A stretch of DNA of 13,964 bases from Gammaproteobacteria bacterium (GTDB lineage Bacteria > Pseudomonadota > Gammaproteobacteria > SZUA-229): assembly GCA_016764035.1 (NCBI GenBank), contig JAESSQ010000126.1:1-13964 (forward strand), read 5' to 3'. This document shows, one piece after another, positions 1 through 7,632 of the stretch (positions are counted from its first letter, which is position 1; the number at the start of each line of letters is the position of its first letter). The position numbers were made by a program, and so were the translations under genes. The notes under the pieces are model-generated. The model saw nothing but the letters and a program-made list of their open reading frames with translations, had not been told where the DNA came from and did not search any database.

Positions 1-540
1 CCAGGCATCTGTTTAGGTGCATGGTTTGGCGCTAACATTGCAACACAACTCGACACCGACACACTAAAACCCCTTTTTGGCATCTTCGAGTTAGGTGTTG
101 CTGTGTTGATGTTTAGCCATTACCAAAGCAAACAACACCATGCAACAATCAAAACAATAAATGCTGTTATCGGCGGCAGTTTTATCGGCACAATATCCGC
201 TATTGTCGGCATCGGTGGCGGCACACTCACTGTGCCATTTTTACACGGACACAACATCAACATAAAAAACGCCATTGCCACGTCCGCCGCATGCGGCTTA
301 CCTATAGCAATTTTTGCCACGGCCTCCTATATCTACAGCGGCATGAACACTAGCATAACAAGTGTTCAGCAAAACATGTTCGGTTTTGTTCAGCTACATG
401 CTTTTGTAATAATCGCTATTAGCAGTTTCATATGCGCTCCATTAGGTGCCAAACTTACTCATAAAATTTCAGACATTTTATTAAAGAAAGTTTTTTCAAT
501 ACTACTGTTAGCGCTCGGCTTAAAAATGCTGTTTTTATAA
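1..540 (+). CDS. TauE/SafE-family membrane transporter, C-terminal part (5' truncated)
   Basis: The reading frame is open from the first base to the TAA at 538-540, giving 179 visible residues; the N-terminus lies outside the window. The protein is strongly hydrophobic. It contains a glycine-rich membrane segment (IVGIGGGTLTVPFL) followed by NAIATSAACGLPIAI, a combination typical of the TauE/SafE (formerly DUF81) permeases, which are built from two repeated halves. Family members are inner-membrane carriers, several linked to export of sulfite or other small organosulfur anions. Usual length is about 250 residues, so roughly the last two thirds are present, ending in a final hydrophobic helix (KKVFSILLLALGLKMLFL). 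Substrate cannot be read from the sequence, and the next gene points the opposite way, so there is no operon context. The family call is firm; sulfite export is only the family's best-known role. Confidence 0.85.
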   Translation, partial: PGICLGAWFGANIATQLDTDTLKPLFGIFELGVAVLMFSHYQSKQHHATIKTINAVIGGSFIGTISAIVGIGGGTLTVPFLHGHNINIKNAIATSAACGLPIAIFATASYIYSGMNTSITSVQQNMFGFVQLHAFVIIAISSFICAPLGAKLTHKISDILLKKVFSILLLALGLKMLFL

Positions 541-639
541 AAACACTTATAAGCTTCCTGCGAACAGTCACACAAAACCTAACTCACTAGTTAGCCCCGC
601 CCCAACTTTGTATTCATTTAACTTGACCGTGCTTGTATG

Positions 640-1611
640 TCAGCAAGCTTCAATAAGGCTTGCCATCTCCACTGTCTTATTAGAATACGAACGTATCCAT
701 GATGAAGCACCTGCTTCGGTTATGCGAAGATTAATTTTTAGTTCCGACAAGCTACAAATTCTATATAACGTTTGAATATCTGCTTCGTGAGGATGAGAAG
801 TCATAGGGTCTACAAAAAAAACGACATGCTCAATATTGCCATTAATTATCTCTTCTGCTATTTGGACATCGCCCCCTTTTGGCCCTGAATACATACGATC
901 TATTTTATCTGATGGTATTCCGCAGGCTTCCAGAAAATCTCCGACTAACGCACCTGTTGTACCTGTGGTAATTATTCTATCGAACTTTCTCAACGCATGT
1001 CTATGCGTAACAACCCAACGACACATTTCAATTTTTTTTCCATCATGTGCGATTAAACCGATGACTTTTTCATTTGTTAAACATTGCGTGCGACCGTCAG
1101 CCTCATACATAGCCCAATGATTAAGTGCGTGATACGTTGTTAATAAAATAACGTTATTTCGAATTGCACAACGAATAAGTGCTCTCACTTCCGGATATGC
1201 TTCTTCTAAATCCTGTGGAGAGGATAATAAAATCATTACTTTAATAACGCCTTCGACATCATGAGCCCGATCTCCATGACGTCTTTCTACAAAACGTCTC
1301 TCAATACGTGAAGCCATCTCAACTAAACCGCCAACTTTTCCTCCCCGTAAGGCGAACCCGTTAAGTTCTTTCCACTTAGATGCCCATATATTGTCACTTT
1401 GCGTTTTATCGCAAATAACATCCTTATATGTTCCCGCAGTTACAAACATAAAATACTTGGATAGTACTTCTAAATTATTATTTATAAATCTATCCATTCG
1501 ATTAAGATTATTACCTAAAACTTCTGTTCTGGCTGCTTTACCGACAACCAAACCTAAGGCTCTTCCATGTTTTGATTCGCAAAACGCTTTAATTGCCGTG
1601 AAATCACTCAT
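640..1611 (-). CDS. Tandem methylglyoxal-synthase-like protein with one degenerate and one intact domain
   Basis: This 323-residue protein is about twice the length of methylglyoxal synthase (E. coli MgsA, 152 residues). Residues ~182-310 match MgsA and keep its key positions: AHDGKK (H189, D190, K193), TTGTTG (215-220, phosphate binding), SGPKGGD (242-248) and DPMTSHPHEAD (D268, H275, D278). Residues ~17-170 repeat the same layout (VTAG near 57-60, RGGKVGG near 89-95, then VMILLSSPQDLEEAYPEV), but the HD pair and the catalytic aspartates are gone. Methylglyoxal synthase converts dihydroxyacetone phosphate to methylglyoxal and phosphate in the cytoplasm, a bypass of lower glycolysis. I infer that the second domain could be active and that the first is structural or regulatory. 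The start is supported by AAGGGA (1618-1623), 6 bases upstream. The gene appears monocistronic, facing away from a putative promoter at 1649-1677. I avoid the symbol mgsA because the architecture differs. Confidence 0.8.
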   Translation of the reverse strand: MSDFTAIKAFCESKHGRALGLVVGKAARTEVLGNNLNRMDRFINNNLEVLSKYFMFVTAGTYKDVICDKTQSDNIWASKWKELNGFALRGGKVGGLVEMASRIERRFVERRHGDRAHDVEGVIKVMILLSSPQDLEEAYPEVRALIRCAIRNNVILLTTYHALNHWAMYEADGRTQCLTNEKVIGLIAHDGKKIEMCRWVVTHRHALRKFDRIITTGTTGALVGDFLEACGIPSDKIDRMYSGPKGGDVQIAEEIINGNIEHVVFFVDPMTSHPHEADIQTLYRICSLSELKINLRITEAGASSWIRSYSNKTVEMASLIEAC

Positions 1612-1648
1612 ACCTATTCCCTTAATAAGGCCTACGATAAAAAATTAT

Positions 1649-1677
1649 TTTATAATTTCATTTTATTAACGCTTGAA
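1649..1677 (-). promoter_or_regulatory. Putative sigma-70-type promoter of the tandem methylglyoxal-synthase gene
   Basis: Read on the minus strand, a TTCAAG element (1672-1677) lies 17 bases before TATAAA (1649-1654). The -10 is close to consensus and the -35 matches at only three of six positions. A start near 1642 would give a leader of about 30 bases ending in the ribosome-binding site. The region is AT-rich, so chance matches are likely. Confidence 0.35.
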
Positions 1678-1831
1678 TTCAGCTGACCTGCAATACTCAA
1701 CAGAGTGAAAAGCGCGTGTTTTAGGCTAATACCCCAATTTTAATTAGACATCGTTTGCCAACTAAAAGGAGGGGCATTCATTTATCGGTTAAGTACTGTC
1801 AACGTAATCCGTTCGAGCATACTCATCAAGC

Positions 1832-1972
1832 ATGAATACCTATAAACGTTATCACTATACACAGAGAATAACTAATCATGCTATTTGGGTGCATCACCGA
1901 TTCACATTGAGTCTCGGGGATATCGAGAAGATACTAGCATGCATGGCCTTATTGTTACCTAATCGTCCCTGA
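1832..1972 (+). pseudogene. Relic of an IS6-family transposase, N-terminal fragment
   Basis: A 46-codon frame from ATG at 1832 to TGA at 1970-1972 reads MNTYKRYHYTQRITNHAIWV and continues HHRFTLSLGDIEKILACM. It resembles the opening of IS6-family (IS26/IS240-like) DDE transposases, where a Y/FKRHxF start is followed by an AVWLYxRFxLSxRDVEDLLAERG helix-turn-helix segment. Full-length members have about 230 residues; here similarity stops near residue 38 and the frame closes soon after. I found no DDE catalytic region downstream. The sequence ACTGTCAACG (1795-1804) might belong to the left terminal repeat, but I see no matching right end. The fragment is too short to be functional; the family assignment is by pattern from memory and is moderately secure. 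Confidence 0.55.
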
Positions 1973-2227
1973 AGAATAGATAAGCTGCTACAAACGAAGG
2001 ATAAATGGTTACAAAAAGTTACAAATATAAAATAACTTTCAAGAAACAGGAACTTAACTTAAAACCTTGCAAACCATGAAGCCAGCGTTTTAAGAAGATG
2101 ACTAAGCTACGGGTGTGGGTTTATTGGCTTCGATATTTTAAAAACTACTTACACTTATTGGACGCAAAATAGCTGGATATTAGAAAATAAATACGCCAAG
2201 CTTTACGCAATCTTCAGGTGTTTTATT

Positions 2228-2259
2228 AAAAAAAATTTAATCGTTAGCACTGCGAGTGC
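2228..2259 (-). terminator. Possible weak terminator after the MipA/OmpV gene
   Basis: A perfect 5-bp stem with a 3-base loop (GCACT-GCG-AGTGC, 2247-2259) lies about 30 bases past the stop codon. In minus-strand RNA it is followed after 11 bases by eight U (2228-2235). The stem is short and the U-tract is not directly adjacent, so this is tentative. Confidence 0.3.
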
Positions 2260-2290
2260 ATGATTTGAAAACACTGCTTTTATAAGGTGA

Positions 2291-3196
2291 TTAAAGACTT
2301 CCGGCAAATAACCAGGCAAATCCTAAACCAACAAAATAATAATCTTTTTGAAGAACCAGTGGGCTATCTTCAAATTTGGCACCGCGAAGTGATTGGTATC
2401 GCAAAAAGCTCCAAAATATATAATCACGCGTTTTATAACTTATTTGATATTTTATAAAGCTACCACCAAAACCTGCATCACTGGTAAACGCTGCTCGGGC
2501 ATTGGTAGTAAATGCATCAGCAACATCATAATAGTATGCGTGAAATTCTTGTGTTGCATACTTTAAACCAATAGTCGCTTTCTGTGCCAAACCCATTTCA
2601 CCACGACGTCGATGGTTAAATGTAAAGCGCGGCTCAATCAGGAGGCCGATATTTTCTGCACTATGAAAATCACTGGCGTAAGCGACTCGAACAGGGATTT
2701 CAAATCGTGTATCAAAATAGTTGTTATATTCATCATTTAACAAAAACGCAATCGATGGCCCTACCTGCAAAACGAAATCGAGATCAGGCATACCTTTTCG
2801 CGCCTGCGTATCATCGCTATCTACTGGCAACCCGAAATCGGCACTGATATCTAAAACAACTTTTTCCGAATGATATAAAAAGCCTTTAAAGCCACGGTCG
2901 ATTTCAAATTTTGGCGAGCGATAGGTAAAATAAGGTACTGGCAATAATAAACTATTTGACTCTTTCGCCCCTGGGTATAGGTGATAATTAAATACACCAA
3001 GACCCATACCCAGCGACCACTCGGCGCGCTCATTAACAGCACTTTTACGACTAGCAGTATTACTTACTGCTGCATCGTTTACTGCTTCTTCAACTGATCT
3101 GACTGACGAGCTGTATAAAAGCAGTAATGTCAGGTAAATAAAAACCATGATATGACGAGGCATCATATTTTTATTTACACATACGCATAAAAACAT
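2291..3196 (-). CDS. MipA/OmpV-family outer-membrane protein
   Basis: The 301-residue product fits the MipA/OmpV family of outer-membrane beta-barrels, some of which are described as scaffolds for murein-synthesising enzymes. Supporting segments are GVFNYHLYPGAKESNSLLLP followed by VPYFTYRSPKFEID (the family's early PxYxGSxxYxxxPxPYxxYR block) and a C-terminal FWSFLRYQSLRGAKFEDSPLV before YYFVGLGFAWLF. A hydrophobic stretch at residues ~17-30 (MVFIYLTLLLLYSS) is a probable signal peptide. The first ATG (3196) puts 16 extra residues before it, so the ATGs for residues 11 or 12 (3166 or 3163) are plausible true starts; none has a clear Shine-Dalgarno sequence. Barrel proteins usually end in an aromatic residue, whereas here AGSL follows the terminal WLF. 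The gene lies 36 bases downstream of the chalcone-isomerase-like gene on the same strand and may be co-transcribed with it. The exact role is unknown. Confidence 0.8.
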   Translation of the reverse strand: MFLCVCVNKNMMPRHIMVFIYLTLLLLYSSSVRSVEEAVNDAAVSNTASRKSAVNERAEWSLGMGLGVFNYHLYPGAKESNSLLLPVPYFTYRSPKFEIDRGFKGFLYHSEKVVLDISADFGLPVDSDDTQARKGMPDLDFVLQVGPSIAFLLNDEYNNYFDTRFEIPVRVAYASDFHSAENIGLLIEPRFTFNHRRRGEMGLAQKATIGLKYATQEFHAYYYDVADAFTTNARAAFTSDAGFGGSFIKYQISYKTRDYIFWSFLRYQSLRGAKFEDSPLVLQKDYYFVGLGFAWLFAGSL

Positions 3197-3232
3197 TCTG
3201 CTTAAACCAGCAAGTTAACAGAACATCTCATA

Positions 3233-3835
3233 CTAATCGTCAGTCTCTCCCAACATTGCGTCTTTAAGATCATCATCTGCCGGTTCTTCACCCAGCCATA
3301 CGTCAAGTAATGCAGTATAAAAATCAGCACCTTCAATCATATCTTTTTGTTCATTGTTAATCGTTAACTGCGTGCCTATTCCTGGTAGGTAATCCATGGT
3401 TACGATATCGTTCTTTTTCAAATCAGGAAAATAACTGATAAACGTTTTTAAACGTGACTGCAATTTAGCAAATTGTTCATCACTGTTATTATCTTCAAAG
3501 CCTTCACTCCAGGCATCGGCCATTTTTTCATGACTAACTTCATCGTAAACCATGTGCATCACAATTCGCTTAGGCCCAGTTAATGCGTGAACCGCATCAC
3601 GTGAATCCACTTTTGATTCGGTATACAAAGCACCTACATAAATATCAAAAACAAACTTGGTACGATAACCCATGCCATTCAACTGCAAAACAACATCCGA
3701 CCCCGCCAGGGTTACATTGTCTGGCAAGTTAACATCGTCAAGCTGTCGCGCATGTATCGGCATTGAAAACGCGGCGAGCAACACTGCTACAAAAAAAACA
3801 CGACCCATACGAACAATCAATTTATTTACTATCAT
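3233..3835 (-). CDS. Exported chalcone-isomerase-like protein
   Basis: This 200-residue protein begins with a signal peptide: a basic start, hydrophobic residues ~13-24, and a likely cleavage site after PIHA at residue 29. The mature part has the pattern of bacterial chalcone isomerase-like proteins (Chalcone_3 type): LAGSDVVLQLNGMGYRTKFV then FDIYVGALYTESK, a GPKRIVMHMVYDEVSHEKMA block, a central WSEGFEDN helix, and a DIVTMDYLPGIGTQLTINNE sheet. It ends in an acidic tail. Bacterial members are mostly uncharacterised; the fold is thought to be related to fatty-acid-binding proteins, and flavonoid chemistry should not be assumed. AAGGAGA (3841-3847) sits 5 bases before the ATG and fixes the start. 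It is probably periplasmic and possibly in a two-gene unit with the MipA/OmpV-type protein, since the gap is short. It is transcribed divergently from the diguanylate cyclase. Confidence 0.82.
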   Translation of the reverse strand: MIVNKLIVRMGRVFFVAVLLAAFSMPIHARQLDDVNLPDNVTLAGSDVVLQLNGMGYRTKFVFDIYVGALYTESKVDSRDAVHALTGPKRIVMHMVYDEVSHEKMADAWSEGFEDNNSDEQFAKLQSRLKTFISYFPDLKKNDIVTMDYLPGIGTQLTINNEQKDMIEGADFYTALLDVWLGEEPADDDLKDAMLGETDD

Positions 3836-3972
3836 ATATTTCTCCTTTATTAGTGATAAAACCTTAAGTTATGAAGATACCCACAGATTCCACATAAACG
3901 CTATACTTCAATAAACACCAAGGTACTTATGAATAAGCACCCTAGCATTAGAAGCAGTTTTCGACAACGATT

Positions 3973-4671
3973 ATGAAAATAAACGCATCGGCTAAACACA
4001 AAATTTTTATATATCTGTTCTACGTAAGCATGTCTTGCGCGCTAACTATTTTTTTGAACATAATCCACAACAGCTATGTTCTTAATATTGAACTCACTAT
4101 CGCCTCTTTTATAATTCCTACGTTTGCTGGACTGTTATTTGGTTTAATGCTTGCACGTATGAAAGCATTAAGTACGCAACTACGAGATATCGCTTATACC
4201 GATTCACTAACACAAATATACAACCGCCTGCACTTCGCACATTTTCTCGATGCAGAAATTGATAAAACAAAACGTTATGGCGGGACATTTTCCATTATTT
4301 TTTTTGATCTCGATAACTTTAAAAGCATCAACGATACTTACGGACATCCGGTGGGTGACGAGGTATTAGAAAAAGTGACCAGCATCGTATCTAAAGCTAA
4401 TCGCAATCCTGATATTTTTGCTCGTTACGGTGGTGAAGAGTTCATCATATTAACGCCAGAGACTGATCTTAGCGGCGCATTCATTCATGCTGAACGATTA
4501 CGCAGTGATATCGAAAAATATGAATTTAATGCCGTCGGACACGTCACCAGCAGTTTTGGTGTTACTGAGTTCGACCCTGGAAAAGATAGCGTTGAAACCG
4601 TGCTTGAGCGTGCAGATAAAGCCTTATATATGGCGAAAGAGTTTGGTCGAAATAGAGTAGAAAAAGTTTAA
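3973..4671 (+). CDS. Membrane-anchored GGDEF diguanylate cyclase
   Basis: The 232-residue protein has two N-terminal membrane helices (about residues 10-32 and 38-61) with only a few residues between them, a short linker, and one GGDEF domain from ~75 to the end. Diguanylate cyclases join two GTP into cyclic di-GMP. The active site is intact: DSLTQIYNR (77-85), FDLDNFKSIND (111-121; D112 is the expected metal ligand) and GGEEF (153-157). The inhibitory I-site RxxD is present as RNPD (144-147), five residues before GGEEF, so product inhibition is expected. There is no PAS, CHASE or EAL domain, and the tiny extracytoplasmic loop leaves little room for a ligand sensor; the membrane segment or a partner may regulate it. 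No strong ribosome-binding site precedes the ATG. It converges with gcvPB across a repeat hairpin. Confidence 0.92.
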   Translation: MKINASAKHKIFIYLFYVSMSCALTIFLNIIHNSYVLNIELTIASFIIPTFAGLLFGLMLARMKALSTQLRDIAYTDSLTQIYNRLHFAHFLDAEIDKTKRYGGTFSIIFFDLDNFKSINDTYGHPVGDEVLEKVTSIVSKANRNPDIFARYGGEEFIILTPETDLSGAFIHAERLRSDIEKYEFNAVGHVTSSFGVTEFDPGKDSVETVLERADKALYMAKEFGRNRVEKV

Positions 4672-4678
4672 TTTAAAC

Positions 4679-4743
4679 TATCACTTCGACATAGGAAAAA
4701 TCGTTACACGCTGCACAAGATTTCTCCTGAAGTCGAAATGACA
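4679..4743. repeat. REP/MITE-like imperfect hairpin between convergent genes
   Basis: About 65 bases form a long imperfect stem. Arms around CACTTCGACATAGG (4683-4696) and the TCCTGAAGTCGAAATGAC segment (4725-4742) pair through TTCGAC/GTCGAA and GG/CC, and an inner GATTTTT/AGAAATC pairing surrounds a loop of about 16 bases. The minus-strand motif GTCATTTCGAC...AGGAGAAATC resembles a palindromic intergenic repeat common in many bacterial genomes. It sits exactly between two converging stop codons, where such repeats often lie, and could contribute to ending both transcripts. The family link is from memory, and copy number cannot be judged from one window. Confidence 0.6.
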
Positions 4744-4753
4744 AGTCGTATCG

Positions 4754-6205
4754 CTATGAACTGGACGTATACTTCAGATCCAGTTGTTTCGCCGCACGCA
4801 CTTCATCCAGACGTTTAACCGGAAGTGTCTGTGGTGCAGCATGCAATAACTCAGGATTAACTTCTGCTTCTCGCAAAATTTGTTCCAGTGCGTCCATAAA
4901 ACCATCAAGTGCTTCTTTGGCTTCTGACTCAGTAGGCTCAATCAATAAACACTCTGGCACCAATAAAGGAAAGTAGGTGGTCGGTGCATGATAGCCCAAA
5001 TCTAACAAACGCTTAGCAAAGTCCATTGCACTGACATGATAATCACGCGCTTCATTTTTCAGCGTAATAATAAATTCATGACTCGCCCGGCGATGATCGA
5101 TAGCTAAGGTAAAGCCTCGACGTTTAGCTTCTGCCATCATGTAATTGGCGTTTAACGTCGCAAACTCAGCAACGCGAACCATACCTTCACGACCAAGAAA
5201 ACGCATATAGATAAAGGCACGCAGCAACACACCAGGATTACCCATAAACGCCGACAGACGACCGATACTTTGCGGACAATCTTTTGCGGTTAAATATCGG
5301 TAGCTATCATTTTCCTGGGTTACGGTGGGTAAGGGCAAGAAAGGTATTAAACGCTCAGCCACACCCACTGCGCCTGAACCCGGACCACCACCACCATGCG
5401 GCGTAGAAAAAGTTTTATGTAAATTAGAATGGATAACATCAAAACCCATATCACCCGGACGAATCTTACCCAGGATGGCATTTAAGTTTGCGCCATCGTA
5501 ATACAATAGGCCGCCCGCATCATGAATCACTTTAGCGATGGCTTCGATATTACGTTCGAACACGCCGAGTGTTGATGGGTTGGTTAGCATTAAACCCGCT
5601 GTCTGTGGACCTACGCATTGTTTTAATGCATCGATATCAACATCACCATTGGCAAGCGTAGGTATCTCGCGTACTTTAAATCCACACATTACCGCTGTAG
5701 CAGGGTTGGTGCCATGGGCGGCATCAGGGATTAGAATTTCTTTACGCTCATGTTCGCCGCGCGATTTATGGTACGCGTCGATCATTGCCACACCCGAAAA
5801 CTCACCCTGAGCACCGGCCATAGGCGCCAATGAAAAGGCGGCCATACCAGTGGCCTCACACAACATCGATTGCAGGTCGTACATGCAGGCAAGAAAACCC
5901 TGATTCTGCTCATCCGGGGTTAATGGATGCGCATTTAAAAAACCCGGCAACATCGCCAACGTATTACAGGCCCTTGGATTGTATTTCATGGTGCAGGAAC
6001 CCAACGGATAAAACTCTGTATCGATGGAAAAGTTCTTCTGCGATAAACGGGTATAGTGGCGCACGGCCTGTAGCTCAGAAACCTCAGGTAATGCGGCGCT
6101 ATCCTTACGTAATAGAATTTTAGGGATAACTGAAATAGATGCTTTTTCGACAGGTGATTGTGGTGCGCCTTTGCGTCCTTTTGACGAATGCTCAAAAATT
6201 AACAT
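4754..6205 (-). CDS. gcvPB: Glycine dehydrogenase (decarboxylating) subunit 2 (P-protein, PLP-binding half)
   Basis: GcvPB is the pyridoxal-phosphate-carrying subunit of the two-subunit glycine decarboxylase. With GcvPA it decarboxylates glycine and passes the aminomethyl group to lipoyl-GcvH in the cytoplasm. The 483-residue product has the hallmark NLHKTFSTPHGGGGPG; K264 is the expected Schiff-base lysine. YYDGAN (D237) and DAAHGTNPA (161-169) supply other cofactor contacts. An early FYPLGSCTMKYNP block is characteristic of subunit 2. Length is normal for the family. The ATG at 6205 shares one base with the gcvPA stop (TAATG), and GGAGG (6213-6217) lies 7 bases upstream inside gcvPA, so translation is probably coupled, suiting a 1:1 complex. 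It is the last gene of the gcv cluster. No frameshift or missing residue is visible. Confidence 0.96.
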   Translation of the reverse strand: MLIFEHSSKGRKGAPQSPVEKASISVIPKILLRKDSAALPEVSELQAVRHYTRLSQKNFSIDTEFYPLGSCTMKYNPRACNTLAMLPGFLNAHPLTPDEQNQGFLACMYDLQSMLCEATGMAAFSLAPMAGAQGEFSGVAMIDAYHKSRGEHERKEILIPDAAHGTNPATAVMCGFKVREIPTLANGDVDIDALKQCVGPQTAGLMLTNPSTLGVFERNIEAIAKVIHDAGGLLYYDGANLNAILGKIRPGDMGFDVIHSNLHKTFSTPHGGGGPGSGAVGVAERLIPFLPLPTVTQENDSYRYLTAKDCPQSIGRLSAFMGNPGVLLRAFIYMRFLGREGMVRVAEFATLNANYMMAEAKRRGFTLAIDHRRASHEFIITLKNEARDYHVSAMDFAKRLLDLGYHAPTTYFPLLVPECLLIEPTESEAKEALDGFMDALEQILREAEVNPELLHAAPQTLPVKRLDEVRAAKQLDLKYTSSS

Positions 6206-7608
6206 TATACTGCCTCCGGTGTCGCTGACACTTCATCGCTTACCAAAGCAGACGTTAATACATCTTGCATAGCAGTCGCATAAGCGTCGATATCCGCGTC
6301 ACTACGCATCTCTGTGGTACACACCAAAATAGCATTGCCTAGTTCAGGATAATCCAGTGACAAATCGAATCCGCCGAGAATATCTCTATCCATTAAATCA
6401 CGTAACACCTGTGCCGCATCTGCTTCTATCTGTAAAACGGTTTCATGAAAATGCATACCAGCAAAGGCTTTTTTCACACCAGATATCGCCGTGAGTTTTT
6501 CGACCAGCATATTATTATTGGCAAAACAGGCGGCAGCTGTATTTTCCAGCCCATGTGCGCCCATGATAGCCATATGGATAGTCGACGCTGTCACCACTAA
6601 TCCTTGATTGGTACAGATGTTTGACGTTGCCTTAGAGCGTCGGATATGTTGTTCACGTGCTTGCAGGGTTAAGACAAAACCTTCTTTGCCATCCAGATCA
6701 ACCGTGCGGCCAACGATACGGCCCGGCATTTGCCTGACCAGCGCCTGTTTGCAACACAGTAAACCATAATACGGACCACCCGCTGACATCGGCGCGCCTA
6801 ACGGTTGGCCGTCACCACAGGCTATATCGGCGCCAACAGCCCCCCATTGACCCGGTGGATTTAATACCGTTGCCAGCAGAGGATTAATTACAGCAATAAC
6901 CAGAATATTATTTTCATGCGCCCAATCGGTAATTTCATCTACCGCTTCGAGACAACCAAAAAAGTTAGGCTGCTGTAACACCACGGCGGTGATATCACCT
7001 TCACCCTGTTGCTTGATTTGCTCCAGCGTAACCGTGCCGGTCGCATGGTCATAAGGCACTTCGACCAAATCAATCTGCTGACCTTTAACGATGGTATCGG
7101 CTGTCTTTCGGTAGACCGGGTTAACGCTTGTCGGAATAAGAATTTTTCGTGATTTTGATTTACGGTTCGCGCGCACCGCCATCAAGATAGCTTCTGCTAA
7201 GGATGACGCACCGTCATACATCGACGCATTCGATACATCCATGGCCGTTAATGCCGTTATCATGCTCTGAAATTCGTAGGTTAGTTGTAACGTTCCCTGC
7301 GACGCTTCCGCCTGATATGGCGTGTAAGCACTGTAAAATTCGCCTCGCGTAGTTATCTCCCAAACCGCTGCCGGTATGTGATGCTGATACGCACCGGCAC
7401 CCAAAAAGCATATTGCTTTAGTATTTTCGTCTGCACGCTTATGCATCAGACGAGAAATTTCCATTTCAGTCATGCCTTTTGGAATGGCTTTTAATTCAGG
7501 TGCACGTAAATGCGCGGGAATTTCGTCAAATAAATCTTCCGTAGAATCAACACCGATGGTTGCTAACATCTGTGTTATTTCTTGTTCAGTATGGGGAATA
7601 AAAGGCAT
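6205..7608 (-). CDS. gcvPA: Glycine dehydrogenase (decarboxylating) subunit 1 (P-protein)
   Basis: This 467-residue protein matches the N-terminal half of the P-protein, encoded separately in many bacteria. The start MPFIPHTEQEITQMLATIGV is the usual opening of GcvPA. Further landmarks are SRLMHKRADENTKAICFLGAGAYQHHIPAAV, YTPYQAEASQGTLQLTYEFQ, and MYDGASSLAEAILMA. It has the fold-type-I aminotransferase-like architecture but lacks the PLP lysine, which GcvPB provides. It works with GcvPB, GcvH and GcvT to split glycine into CO2, ammonia and methylene-tetrahydrofolate. The ATG at 7608 has only a weak GAAAGAA-like ribosome-binding site. The gene is separated from gcvH by 194 bases carrying strong inverted repeats, unusual inside an otherwise compact cluster, so its expression may be adjusted separately from gcvT and gcvH. 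Confidence 0.96.
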   Translation of the reverse strand: MPFIPHTEQEITQMLATIGVDSTEDLFDEIPAHLRAPELKAIPKGMTEMEISRLMHKRADENTKAICFLGAGAYQHHIPAAVWEITTRGEFYSAYTPYQAEASQGTLQLTYEFQSMITALTAMDVSNASMYDGASSLAEAILMAVRANRKSKSRKILIPTSVNPVYRKTADTIVKGQQIDLVEVPYDHATGTVTLEQIKQQGEGDITAVVLQQPNFFGCLEAVDEITDWAHENNILVIAVINPLLATVLNPPGQWGAVGADIACGDGQPLGAPMSAGGPYYGLLCCKQALVRQMPGRIVGRTVDLDGKEGFVLTLQAREQHIRRSKATSNICTNQGLVVTASTIHMAIMGAHGLENTAAACFANNNMLVEKLTAISGVKKAFAGMHFHETVLQIEADAAQVLRDLMDRDILGGFDLSLDYPELGNAILVCTTEMRSDADIDAYATAMQDVLTSALVSDEVSATPEAV

Positions 7609-7632
7609 AGGATTCTTTCAATAATAATTTAG

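Larger units (their letters stand above)
1612..2290. other. 679-base stretch without an intact gene
   Basis: No complete gene is visible on either strand. Going rightwards, it holds the putative promoter of the minus-strand gene at 1649-1677, an isolated AAGGAGG-like string near 1767 with no convincing coding sequence after it, the IS6-like transposase relic at 1832-1972, and AT-rich sequence with stops in all frames. It ends in a small hairpin downstream of the MipA/OmpV gene. This looks like decayed mobile DNA in an intergenic region. Confidence 0.6.

Noticed and set aside
579..594. Hairpin CTAACT-CACT-AGTTAG downstream of the tandem MGS gene
   Set aside because: A perfect 6-bp stem, but it is AT-rich and followed by only four U after two G, so terminator function is not supported.
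3836..3972. Clear divergent promoters between the chalcone-isomerase-like gene and the diguanylate cyclase
   Set aside because: A TATACT (3902-3907) could be a -10 for the cyclase, but no acceptable -35 lies at the right distance on either strand.
6190..6225. gcvP broken by a frameshift into two pieces
   Set aside because: The two-subunit P-protein is a standard form; gcvPB has its own GGAGG ribosome-binding site, a TAATG junction, and both products have normal family lengths and ends.
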